The notes under the pieces: model-generated
What the model was told of the DNA's origin: nothing
What the model saw: only the letters and a program-made list of their open reading frames with translations
Databases searched by the model: none
Assembly (NCBI GenBank): GCA_009993005.1
Contig: JAACUH010000061.1
Span: forward strand, 1-64,000
Length of the DNA stretch: 64,000 nt
Origin: Rhodobacterales bacterium
GTDB taxonomy: Bacteria > Pseudomonadota > Alphaproteobacteria > Rhodobacterales > Rhodobacteraceae
Direction of reading: 5' to 3'
Shown here: positions 23,905 to 32,347 of the stretch, one piece after another
Position numbering within the stretch: the first letter of the stretch is position 1
Layout of the letters: each line of letters begins with the position of its first letter
Made by a program: the position numbers and the translations under genes

Positions 23905-25593
23905 TCAGGCGCCGGACGCAGGCGCCGGCCCGGCCTCGCCGTTGTCGCGCCAGCGGTTCACCAGCGGATAGCGCCGGTCGAGCCAGAACGCGCGTTTGGT
24001 CAGCCGCGTGCCAGGCGCGGACTGGAACCGCTTGTATTCGCTGATGTACACCAGATGTTCGACCTTCTTCACCACGGCCCGGTCATAGCCCGCCGCGACG
24101 CACTGCGCGACCGAGGCATCGCCATCCACCAGCATCTCGAGGATCCCGTCGAGGATGTCATAGGGCGGCAGGCTGTCGTCGTCGCGCTGGTCGGGGCGCA
24201 GTTCGGCGCTGGGCGGTTTCTCGATCACGCGCGGCGCGATCACCACGCCGGCGGGTGCGCGCATCCAGTCGCGATGCACCTCGTTGCGCCATCGGCAGGT
24301 GGCAAAGACGCGCGTCTTGTACAGGTCCTTGATCGGATTGTAGCCCCCCGCCATGTCGCCATAGATCGTCGCATAGCCCACCGCGACCTCGGATTTGTTG
24401 CCCGTGGTCAGCAGCATCTCGCCGAACTTGTTCGACTGGGCCATCAGCAACAGACCGCGCAGCCGCGACTGGATGTTCTCTTCGGTCAGATCCGCCGCGC
24501 GGCCTGCAAAGAGCGGCGCGAGTGCTGCCTCCACCGCCTCCTGCGGCCCGCCGATGGAGACCTCGTCGAGCGCGCAGCCCAGCGCGCGCGCCACTGCCGC
24601 CGCATCCTCGAGGCTCGCGCGCGAGGTGTGGCGCGAGGGCAGCATGACACAGCGCACATTCCCGGGCCCCAGTGCATCGGCGGCGATGGTGGCGACCAGC
24701 GCCGAGTCGATCCCCCCCGACAGGCCCAGCAAAGCGCGGCTGAACCCGGTCTTGGCGAAATAGTCCCGCAGGCTCACCACCATCGCGCGGTAGTCCTGTT
24801 CGATCGTCGGCGGCGCCACGGCGCGCAGCCCTGTCGCGGCCTCCCACCCTTGCGGGCCGCGGGTGAAATCGACATGCGCGACCGCCTCCTCGAACACCGG
24901 CAGTTGCACCGCCAGATGTCCGCCCCGGTTGAGCACAAAGGACCCGCCGTCGAACACCTGATCGTCCTGCCCGCCCACCATGTTGAGATAGACCAGCGGC
25001 AGCCCCGTTTCGGTCACGCGGGCGACCATCTGGTTCATGCGGATCGCGAATTTCTCGCGGAAATAGGGCGAGCCATTGGCGACGAGCAGCATCTGCGCCC
25101 CGCTTTCGGCCAGCGTCTCGGACACGTCGGGAAACCAGGCATCCTCGCAGATCGGTGTGCCGATGCGCAGCGCGCCCGCGTCAAAGGGGCCGCCCAGCGG
25201 GCCAGACGAAAAATGACGCAATTCGTCGAACACGTTGTAATTTGGCAATTCATGCTTCAATGCGCGGGCAATGACACGCCCGCCGCGCAGAATATGATAA
25301 GCGTTGTAGAGCCGGCCACCCTCGGCCCAGGGCCCGCCGATGGCCAGCATCGGCCCATCGGCGCAATCCGCAGCCAGCGTTTCGATCTGCGCCATCGCGG
25401 CCAGGTGAAAGGCGGGCTTCATCACCAGATCCTGGGTCTGGTAACCGGTCACGAACATCTCGGGCAGCGCCACGAGGTCGGCGCCGGCATCACGCCCCTG
25501 CGCCCAGGCGTCGCGGGCGCGGGCGGCATTGCCGGCCAGGTCGCCCAGCGTGGGGTTCAGTTGCGCCATGGTGAGGCGGAAATGGTCGGTCAT
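23905..25593 (-). CDS. nadE: Glutamine-dependent NAD+ synthetase
   Basis: The 562-residue two-domain enzyme makes NAD+ from deamido-NAD using ATP and ammonia from glutamine. The N-terminal nitrilase domain has its catalytic triad at Glu45 (ALPEMF), Lys113 (ALKHELPNY) and Cys149 (TPICEDAWF). The C-terminal synthetase domain begins with the PP-loop SGGIDS at 292-297 and contains KSEVAVGYATIYGD. The long form is normal for alphaproteobacteria. It is divergent from the MORN gene. Confidence 0.93.
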   Translation of the reverse strand: MTDHFRLTMAQLNPTLGDLAGNAARARDAWAQGRDAGADLVALPEMFVTGYQTQDLVMKPAFHLAAMAQIETLAADCADGPMLAIGGPWAEGGRLYNAYHILRGGRVIARALKHELPNYNVFDELRHFSSGPLGGPFDAGALRIGTPICEDAWFPDVSETLAESGAQMLLVANGSPYFREKFAIRMNQMVARVTETGLPLVYLNMVGGQDDQVFDGGSFVLNRGGHLAVQLPVFEEAVAHVDFTRGPQGWEAATGLRAVAPPTIEQDYRAMVVSLRDYFAKTGFSRALLGLSGGIDSALVATIAADALGPGNVRCVMLPSRHTSRASLEDAAAVARALGCALDEVSIGGPQEAVEAALAPLFAGRAADLTEENIQSRLRGLLLMAQSNKFGEMLLTTGNKSEVAVGYATIYGDMAGGYNPIKDLYKTRVFATCRWRNEVHRDWMRAPAGVVIAPRVIEKPPSAELRPDQRDDDSLPPYDILDGILEMLVDGDASVAQCVAAGYDRAVVKKVEHLVYISEYKRFQSAPGTRLTKRAFWLDRRYPLVNRWRDNGEAGPAPASGA

Positions 25594-25678
25594 GCAACAC
25601 CTCTGACTGGTCCGCCCTGATGTAGCAGATGCACGCGCAAGGGAAAGCCGATGTTACTGCCGCGCGCCCTGGGGCCTG

Positions 25679-25707
25679 TTGTCACGCTGAATGGGCTCCG
25701 GTAGTCT
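25679..25707 (+). promoter_or_regulatory. Possible promoter of the MORN-repeat gene
   Basis: TTGTCA (25679-25684), a 17-base spacer and TAGTCT (25702-25707) lie 44 bases before the start codon. The -10 matches the consensus at only four of six positions. Confidence 0.4.
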
Positions 25708-25750
25708 GACGCTGATCCGGCGGGCGCCGGGCAGCAGGGGTGGGCACGGC

Positions 25751-27232
25751 ATGACTTTCGGAAAAACGACGCGGCACGGCATCCATGCGGCCATGGTGGC
25801 GCTGGCGCTGACCGCACCGCTCGCGCTGCAGGCCCAGACCGTCGAGACCAAGCAATACGAGGATGGCGGCATCTACGAGGGCAGCTTCCTCAACGGCAAG
25901 CAGCACGGGCAAGGCACCTACCGCCTGCCCAATGGCTATGAATACACCGGCGAATGGTTCGAAGGCGAGATCCGCGGCCAGGGCACCGCGCGCTTTCCCA
26001 ATGGCTCGGTCTATGTGGGCGCTTTCGCGCTGGGCAAGCCCGAGGGGCAAGGCCGCATCACCTTTGCCGATGGCGGCACCTATGAGGGCCAGTGGGAAGA
26101 TGGCAAGATCACCGGCACCGGGATCGCCACCTATGCCAATGGCGTGGTCTATGAGGGCGAATTCCGCAACGCGATGCACCACGGCACAGGCACGATGACC
26201 AGCCCCGGCGGCTATGTCTATACCGGCCAGTGGATCAATGGCGTGAAAGAGGGCGAGGGCCGCATCACCTATCCTGACGGCGCGGTCTATGAGGGGACGC
26301 TTGCCAATGGCGAGCGCGAGGGCACCGGCACGCTGACCATGACCGACGGGCTGGTCTATTCCGGCACCTGGGTCAACGGCCAGCTCGAAGGGCGCGGGCG
26401 GCTGGTGCAGGCCAATGGCGATGTCTATGAGGGCGACCTTGTCGCCGGCCGCCGCCACGGCACCGGCACCGCGACCTATGCCAATGGCGATGTCTATACC
26501 GGCGGATTTCAGGACGACCAGCGCCACGGGCAGGGCAGCTTTACCGGCACCGATGGCTACCGCTATGTCGGCGCCTGGGTCGCCGGCCAGATCGAGGGGC
26601 AAGGCGAGGTCACCTATCCCGACGGGTCGGTCTATGTGGGCCAGTTCCGCGCCGACCTCGCCGATGGGCGGGGCCGCATCACCTATCCCGATGGCGCGAC
26701 CTACGAAGGCGACTGGAAGGCCGGCGTGATCGACGGGCGCGGCATCGCCACCTATGCCAACGGGCTTGTCTATGAGGGCGAATTCCGCAATGCGCGCAAC
26801 CACGGGCAAGGGCGCATGACCTTTGCCGACGGCTATGTCTATGACGGCCAATGGGCCGATGGCCAGCGCAACGGCGTGGGCACCGCGACCTATGCCGACG
26901 GCACGGTCTATGAGGGCGAGTTCCTGAACGGCCAGCGCCACGGCAGCGGCAAGATCACCATGCCTGACGGTTTTGTCTATGAAGGCCAGTGGGATAACGG
27001 AGAGATCAGCGGGCTGGGCGTCGCCACCTACACCAATGGCGATGTCTATGAGGGCATGTTCCAGAACGGCCGCCGGCAGGGCAACGGCACCATGCGCTAT
27101 GCCACCGGCGAGACCGACACCGGCCAGTGGCAGGATGGCGCGCTGGCGCAGGCTGCCGCTGTCGCGCCGGTCGAGGCAGCCCCTGCCCCCGAGGCCGAAC
27201 CGCTGCCCGAAGTGGACACCAGCGGCAACTGA
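25751..27232 (+). CDS. Exported MORN-repeat protein, 18 repeats
   Basis: The 493-residue protein has a signal peptide (cleavage near ALQAQ) and then 18 unbroken 23-residue MORN repeats of the form YxGxWxxGxxxGxGxxxYxDGxV, plus a partial nineteenth (DTGQWQDG) and an acidic Ala/Pro tail. MORN arrays form elongated beta-hairpin sheets that bind membranes or partners. The periplasmic location makes this a structural or scaffold candidate. Its stop codon abuts the stop of the MotB-like gene (TGATCA), so the two are convergent with no gap. Confidence 0.9.
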   Translation: MTFGKTTRHGIHAAMVALALTAPLALQAQTVETKQYEDGGIYEGSFLNGKQHGQGTYRLPNGYEYTGEWFEGEIRGQGTARFPNGSVYVGAFALGKPEGQGRITFADGGTYEGQWEDGKITGTGIATYANGVVYEGEFRNAMHHGTGTMTSPGGYVYTGQWINGVKEGEGRITYPDGAVYEGTLANGEREGTGTLTMTDGLVYSGTWVNGQLEGRGRLVQANGDVYEGDLVAGRRHGTGTATYANGDVYTGGFQDDQRHGQGSFTGTDGYRYVGAWVAGQIEGQGEVTYPDGSVYVGQFRADLADGRGRITYPDGATYEGDWKAGVIDGRGIATYANGLVYEGEFRNARNHGQGRMTFADGYVYDGQWADGQRNGVGTATYADGTVYEGEFLNGQRHGSGKITMPDGFVYEGQWDNGEISGLGVATYTNGDVYEGMFQNGRRQGNGTMRYATGETDTGQWQDGALAQAAAVAPVEAAPAPEAEPLPEVDTSGN

Positions 27233-29476
27233 TCAGCGCTCGGTCAGCTTGAGCTCGATCCGGCGGTTCTGCGCGCGCGCCTCGGGCGTATCGGCGGGGT
27301 TGATCGGCTGATATTCGCCAAAACCGTTGGCCGCGAGCCGTTCGGGCGGGATGCCCTGTGTGTCGATCATGAACAGCACCACCGACAGCGCCCGCGCCTG
27401 GCTCAGTTCCCAATTGTTGCGGTATTGCCCGCTGCCCGAAAGCGGCTGGTTGTCGGTGTGCCCGTCCACCCGGATCACCCAGTCGATACCCTGCGGGATC
27501 TCGCCCGCGATATTGCGCAAGAGCGAGGCGACGGCGGCGATCTGGGCGCGCCCGGCCTCTGACAGGTCGGCCTGCGCGGGTTCGAACAGCACCTCGGAGG
27601 AGAACACGAACCGGTCGCCTTCGATGCGCACGCCGTCGCGCCCGTCGAGCACTTCGCGCAACCGGCCAAAGAAGTCGGATTTGTAGCGCTCCAGATCCTG
27701 CGCCTCGGCCGCGAGCCGCGCGGCTTCGGCCTCGAGCCGGGCACGCTCGGCCTCCTCCAGCGTGCGGCGGCGGCGTTCTTCGGCGGCGACACGGGCCAGC
27801 GCGGTGTTGAGCTGCGAGCCCAGCGCCTCGATCTGCACCTGCGACGCGGCATCCTGATCGGCCGAGACCTGCAACAGCGTCTGCAGCGTGCCGACCTGCG
27901 CGCGCAGTTCCGCCACCTGTTCGTTGAGCAGCGCGACCTGCCGCTGGCTTTCGGCCGACAGCGCCCGTTCGTCGCTGAGGCGCGCATTGGCCATGGCGAG
28001 CAGCGCCGCCTGCTGTTCAGCCTCGGTCATCTGCGCGGCGGTCTGGCTCTCGGCAGTGGCGAGCGCGGCCAGCGCCTCGGCCAGACGCGCCTCGAGGCTG
28101 GCGCGGTCCTGCTGCGTTTCGGTGGTCTGGTCCGACAGCGATGCGACCTCGGCGCGCAGCGTGTCCCCCGCCAGCAGCGCCTCGGCCAGCCGCTGTTCCA
28201 GCGTGGCGCGCGCGGCCTGCGCCGCGGCCCCTTCGGCCCGAGCGGCGTCCAGTTCCGCCGCGGCTGCCTGCCGGGCCAGCACCGCCGCCGCCAGCCGTTC
28301 CTCGACCTCGGCGCGGCTCAGCGCGCCCTCGGCCAGCGCCGCCTCGAGTGCCGCCTGCGCCGCGGCAAGATCGCCCGCGACCCCGGCCTGCGCGGCCAAT
28401 GCCGCGGCCAGTTGCACCGACAGATCGTCGCGCGCCGCGGCCACCGCATCAAGCTCGGCGCGCGCGGCGGCAAGCTCTGCCGCGGTGTTCTCCTGCATCC
28501 CCAGCGCCGCGAGCAGCCGCGCGTCAAGGTCGTTGCCGGCGTTGAGGGCGGCTTGCAGGTCGTTCTCGGCCTGCTGGCGGGCCAGCAGCGCCGCCGCCAG
28601 CGCCATGTCGAGGTCATCGCGCGCGGATTGCGCGGCGGCGAGCAGCGTCAGCGTCTCTTCCGCCCGGCGGCGCTGCTCTTCGAGCGCCAGCGTCATCGCG
28701 GTCAGTTCGGTATCGGCATCGGCGAGCCGCGCGCGCAGCGCCTCGGCGGCGGCGGCATCGACCAGCCGCGCGGCCTCCAGGTCGCTGATCTGTGCGGCGG
28801 CGCTGTCGCGGTTGGCCTCAAGGTCGCTGATCTGTGCGGCGGCGCTGTCGCGGTTGGCCTCAAGGTCGCTGATCTGTGCGGCGGCGCTGTCGCGGTTGGC
28901 TTCGAGGTCGGCCACCAGCGATTCGAGCGCCGCGCGCCGCGCCGCAGCCAGCCGTGCGGCCTCGGCCCCGGCGTCGATCTCGTCGCGCGCCTGCGCCAGC
29001 GCGAGGTCGAGCGCCTCGGCCTCGCTCATCAGCCGGGTCTGGTCGGCCTCGAGCCCGGCGATGCGCGTCTCGGCCTGCGCCCGCTGCGCCAGCAGGCCCG
29101 CGACCTGCGCCTCGAACCCGGTGATGCGGTTTTCGGCCTCGGCCAGCGCCTGCGCCTGCGCGTCCCGCTCGCCGGTCAGCCGCGAGATCAGCGCCGCCTG
29201 CGCCTCGACCTCGTCGGTGGTGGCGGACAGCGTGGCGGCCAGCGTGGCAGTTCGGTCCTGTTCCAGCCCCAGCGCGGCCGAGAGGGCGGCCATCTCGCTG
29301 GTGAGCTGGTTGAGTTTGGATTCCTGCCCGGTGATCGTGTCGCGCAGCACGAATTGCACCACGGTAAAGATCGTGAGCACGAACATCAGCACCAGCAAGA
29401 GGCCGGTCATCGCATCGACGAAGCCCGGCCAGATATTCGCCTGAAACCTGTTGCCCGACCGCCGTTTCAGCGCCAT
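27233..29476 (-). CDS. MotB/OmpA-like protein with very long coiled coil
   Basis: The 747-residue protein has one N-terminal membrane helix (about 19-45) with Asp21 in FVDAMTGLLLVLMF. That position matches the proton-carrying Asp32 of MotB (YADFMTAMM). Residues ~55-590 are Ala/Glu/Arg/Gln-rich coiled coil. The C terminus is an OmpA/MotB peptidoglycan-binding domain (VDGHTDNQPL, LSQARALSVV, GFGEYQPI, AQNRRIELKL). The gene starts two bases after the MotA-like gene. A stator-like, peptidoglycan-anchored complex is inferred. Confidence 0.88.
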   Translation of the reverse strand: MALKRRSGNRFQANIWPGFVDAMTGLLLVLMFVLTIFTVVQFVLRDTITGQESKLNQLTSEMAALSAALGLEQDRTATLAATLSATTDEVEAQAALISRLTGERDAQAQALAEAENRITGFEAQVAGLLAQRAQAETRIAGLEADQTRLMSEAEALDLALAQARDEIDAGAEAARLAAARRAALESLVADLEANRDSAAAQISDLEANRDSAAAQISDLEANRDSAAAQISDLEAARLVDAAAAEALRARLADADTELTAMTLALEEQRRRAEETLTLLAAAQSARDDLDMALAAALLARQQAENDLQAALNAGNDLDARLLAALGMQENTAAELAAARAELDAVAAARDDLSVQLAAALAAQAGVAGDLAAAQAALEAALAEGALSRAEVEERLAAAVLARQAAAAELDAARAEGAAAQAARATLEQRLAEALLAGDTLRAEVASLSDQTTETQQDRASLEARLAEALAALATAESQTAAQMTEAEQQAALLAMANARLSDERALSAESQRQVALLNEQVAELRAQVGTLQTLLQVSADQDAASQVQIEALGSQLNTALARVAAEERRRRTLEEAERARLEAEAARLAAEAQDLERYKSDFFGRLREVLDGRDGVRIEGDRFVFSSEVLFEPAQADLSEAGRAQIAAVASLLRNIAGEIPQGIDWVIRVDGHTDNQPLSGSGQYRNNWELSQARALSVVLFMIDTQGIPPERLAANGFGEYQPINPADTPEARAQNRRIELKLTER
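28779..28904. repeat. 42-base tandem repeat, three units
   Basis: Units 28779-28820, 28821-28862 and 28863-28904 are nearly identical; the last differs only at its end. They encode the 14-residue block DLEANRDSAAAQIS three times in the coiled coil, an exact multiple of two heptads, so the coil register is kept. The near identity at DNA level points to recent duplication. Confidence 0.9.
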
Positions 29477-29478
29477 GC

Positions 29479-30666
29479 CTAGCCCCGTTCGCTGTCACGC
29501 GCGGGCGGTCGGATGCCCCTGATCGCGCGGGTGAGCGCGCCCAGATCCGCGCGCAACTCGCCCATCGTTTCCTGCCGGCCGGCGGAAATCTCTTCGAGGA
29601 TGCGCAGCATCTGCACGTCGATCGACCGCAGGCGCATCCGGCTTTCGGCATCGCCGCCGCCGTCGCCGCCGCTGCCCGCCCCGGCGGCCAGTTGCGCGAT
29701 CAGCCGTTCCTGCCCCTGCGCGATGCGCAAGAGCGCGTCGCCGGCGGGGTCGGTCTCCATCCGCTGCGCCAGCCGGTTCATCGCAACGGCAAGCTCGCTG
29801 AGCCGTTCGTCCACCTGGCTGCGCCCGATGTCGGACTGGGTGAACATCAGTTGCAGCGCTTCCATCTGCTCGGCAAGGTTGTCGATCACGCCGGCCATCA
29901 CCGCCGCGTCGCCGCCCGCGCCGTCCTCGCCGGTGGAAAAGCCGACGCGGGTGATGGTGGAGAGCCATTCCTCGAGTTCGCGGTAGAACCGGTTCTGCCC
30001 GTGCCCGGCGAAAAGCTCGAGCAGCCCCACGACGAGCGACCCCGCGAGCCCCAGCAGCGAGGAGGAGAAGGCCGTGCCCATGCCGCCCAATTGCGCTTCG
30101 AGCCCGTCCTGCAGACGCGCAAAGATGTCGGCGCCGCTTTCGCCCTCGGTCGGGTTGAGCGAGCGGATCGTGTCCACCAGCGCCGGCACGGTCGTGGCAA
30201 GGCCGTAGAATGTGCCCAGAAGGCCAAGGAAAATCAACGTGCTGCCCAGATAGCGCGTGATCTCGCGGTCCTCGTCGATGCGCTGCCCGACCGAATCGAG
30301 GATCGACCGGCTCGCGCTCGACGAAAGCTGCATCCGCGCCCCGCGCGAGCGCAGCAGCGTCGCCAGCGCCGCGAGCAGCGAAGGCGCCGCGGCGAGGCTG
30401 CGCACGCCCTGTTCGCGGGCAAACCCCTCGATCCAGCCGACCGAGCGCATCAGTTGCGCCACCTGCCGAAAACAGGACAGCACGCCCAGGATGAACACGA
30501 AAAGGATCAGCCCGTTGAGATAGGGGTTGGACAGAAAGATCAGCTCGATCGCGGTAAAGCCGATATAGGCCAGCCCCCCCACAAGCCCGAGCACGATCAG
30601 CATCGAGGTGATCTGCCGGACGGGTTGGGAAAAATGCGGCTCGGCCTCGGGTTCCAGCCTGTCCAT
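29479..30666 (-). CDS. MotA/ExbB-like proton-channel protein
   Basis: The 395-residue protein has four membrane segments: two near residues 20-75 and two in the MotA/ExbB domain (STLIFLGLLGTFYGLATTVPAL and GTAFSSSLLGLAGSLVVGLL). A long amphipathic C terminus (~250-395) is rich in Glu and Leu. The start at 30666 (MDRLEPEAEPHFSQ) was chosen because it opens the conserved part. With the MotB-like product it should form a 5:2-type ion-driven complex. Flagellar genes are absent nearby, so a non-flagellar role is likely. Confidence 0.85.
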   Translation of the reverse strand: MDRLEPEAEPHFSQPVRQITSMLIVLGLVGGLAYIGFTAIELIFLSNPYLNGLILFVFILGVLSCFRQVAQLMRSVGWIEGFAREQGVRSLAAAPSLLAALATLLRSRGARMQLSSSASRSILDSVGQRIDEDREITRYLGSTLIFLGLLGTFYGLATTVPALVDTIRSLNPTEGESGADIFARLQDGLEAQLGGMGTAFSSSLLGLAGSLVVGLLELFAGHGQNRFYRELEEWLSTITRVGFSTGEDGAGGDAAVMAGVIDNLAEQMEALQLMFTQSDIGRSQVDERLSELAVAMNRLAQRMETDPAGDALLRIAQGQERLIAQLAAGAGSGGDGGGDAESRMRLRSIDVQMLRILEEISAGRQETMGELRADLGALTRAIRGIRPPARDSERG

Positions 30667-30744
30667 CGCGGACGGGTTCCTCGCGTTTCTGCTTTGCGCC
30701 GGATCATAAGGGTCGCAGCGCACAAACCCAAATGAAATATCGGT

Positions 30745-31293
30745 TTATTCCGGCGCCGTGCCAGTGAGGACACGCACCCGCGCCGCGATCCAGGCCATCT
30801 CGGGGTCCTGGATGCCCATCGCGCGCAGATGTGCTGCGGTGTTGTAGAGGTATTCGGTATTGGGCCCCCGCCCGCCCCGCGCCCGCGCGATCATCCGCGC
30901 CTGCGTCTCGCGGTCGAACCGGCAATATTGCCGGTGCGCGGTATCCACCACATAGGCCAGCGCCGTCACCTCGCGCCCGTCGGCGAGCCGCAACGGAAGC
31001 CAGCGCTCCACATAGGCCGAGGACACCAGTTCGCGTTCGCGCAGCATGGCGAGCACCCCTGCGGTCTCGCCTTGTGCCACGCGCAGCGCCATGCCGTCGC
31101 AATGCGACTGGGCCATCGGGTCGAGTGCCAGCACGAGGCCGGGGTCGTCCTCGGTGCCGCGGTGATGGATCGAGAGCATGCAGAAGCAGCGCTGATACCC
31201 CGCAAGCTGGGCTGCGACCGCTTCGGCCGGGGTGAAACCGGGGTTCCACAAGAGCGATCCGTAGCCGAATACCCAAATCGGTGATGTCTGCAT
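30745..31293 (-). CDS. chaC: Gamma-glutamylcyclotransferase, ChaC type
   Basis: The 182-residue protein has the substrate-binding VFGYGSLLWNPGF near the N terminus, the YERWLPL-type stretch (AYVERWLPLRL) and the ending GRGPNTEYLYNTAAHLRAMG typical of ChaC proteins. These cleave glutathione to 5-oxoproline and Cys-Gly in the cytoplasm. It precedes the MotA-like gene by 78 bases in the same direction and is divergent from the DUF2125 gene. Confidence 0.88.
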   Translation of the reverse strand: MQTSPIWVFGYGSLLWNPGFTPAEAVAAQLAGYQRCFCMLSIHHRGTEDDPGLVLALDPMAQSHCDGMALRVAQGETAGVLAMLRERELVSSAYVERWLPLRLADGREVTALAYVVDTAHRQYCRFDRETQARMIARARGGRGPNTEYLYNTAAHLRAMGIQDPEMAWIAARVRVLTGTAPE

Positions 31294-31360
31294 CTTGCAA
31301 CTGGTCCTTGGTCCCTGCGCCCGCTAGATACCCCATTGCAGCAGAAGGGAAAGACCGCAG

Positions 31361-32347
31361 ATGCGTTTCATGGCCATCATCATCGCGATCCTCGCCAGCC
31401 TTTATGGCGGCTATTGGTTCGTGGGGTCCAATGCGGTGCAAAAGGGCGCGGCGCTGGCCATCGACGGGATGCGCGCCGAGGGCTGGCATGTGGAATATGA
31501 GGCGATGAGCGTGCGCGGCTTTCCCTCGCGGTTCGACACGCGTTTTGACGCCGTGGCGCTGCGCGACCCTGCGCGGACCTTCGCCTGGCAGATGCCCGAC
31601 TTCCGGCTTTTTGCCCTCAGCTACCAGCCCAACAAGGTGATCGCGCTCTGGCCCGCGCGCCAGACCCTCACCATCGCGGATGAGGTGTTCACGCTCGACA
31701 GCGACGGGCTGCGGGCGAGCGCCAAGGTGGGTGTCGCCGCGGCGCTGCCGCTCGACAGCGTGACGCTCGAGGCCGATGCGACGCGGCTCGCCTCGGACCA
31801 GGGGTGGGAGGCGACGCTCGACCATCTTGTCGCGGCTTTCCGCGTGGCGGGGCCGGCGCCGGGGCAATACGACGCCTTTGCCGAGGGGCGCGCCATCGTG
31901 CTGCCCGCGCAGGCGATGGCGCTGATCGACCCTGCCGGCACGATGCCAGCCGCGCTCGACATCCTGCGCGTCGATGCGGGGCTGACCTTTGACCGGCCGT
32001 TCGATGCGACAATGGGGTCGGACGGCGGGCCGAAGCTGACCGCGCTCACCCTGCGCGAGACGCGGCTTGGCTGGGGCGCGGTGTCGTTCAATGCAACGGG
32101 CGACATCACCGTGGATGCGGCTGGCGTGCCCGCCGGGGCGATCACGCTGGCGGTGAAGGACTGGTCGCAACTGATCGCGCTGGGGGTCTCTGCGGGCGCC
32201 ATCGACCCCGGCGTCGCCCCCACCTGGGACCGCGCGGCGACGATGATGGCGGCGGGCGAGGACGAGTTGCGCGCGACGATCACCCTGCGCAACGGGATGA
32301 TGGCGCTGGGGCCGATCCCGCTCGGCCCGGCGCCACAGCTGCGTTAG
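31361..32347 (+). CDS. DUF2125 domain protein
   Basis: The 328-residue protein has one N-terminal membrane anchor (MAIIIAILASLYGGYWFVGS) and a large beta-rich periplasmic region typical of DUF2125 (GWHVEYEAMSVRGFPSRFDT, then LFALSYQPNKVIALWP). These alphaproteobacterial proteins have no known function; their build recalls AsmA-like envelope proteins. The end overlaps the extensin-like gene by four bases (TTAG). Confidence 0.8.
   Translation: MRFMAIIIAILASLYGGYWFVGSNAVQKGAALAIDGMRAEGWHVEYEAMSVRGFPSRFDTRFDAVALRDPARTFAWQMPDFRLFALSYQPNKVIALWPARQTLTIADEVFTLDSDGLRASAKVGVAAALPLDSVTLEADATRLASDQGWEATLDHLVAAFRVAGPAPGQYDAFAEGRAIVLPAQAMALIDPAGTMPAALDILRVDAGLTFDRPFDATMGSDGGPKLTALTLRETRLGWGAVSFNATGDITVDAAGVPAGAITLAVKDWSQLIALGVSAGAIDPGVAPTWDRAATMMAAGEDELRATITLRNGMMALGPIPLGPAPQLR

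Noticed and set aside
28141-29482. Long plus-strand frames opposite the coiled-coil gene (Ser/Ala- or Arg/Gly-rich)
   Set aside because: They are low-complexity shadows of the repetitive coiled-coil sequence without start sites or domains.
27233-30666. Zorya-type antiphage module (ZorA/ZorB-like genes)
   Set aside because: The MotA/MotB-like pair is present, but no ZorC, ZorD or ZorE gene follows. The coiled coil is on the MotB-like chain, and neighbours are housekeeping genes.
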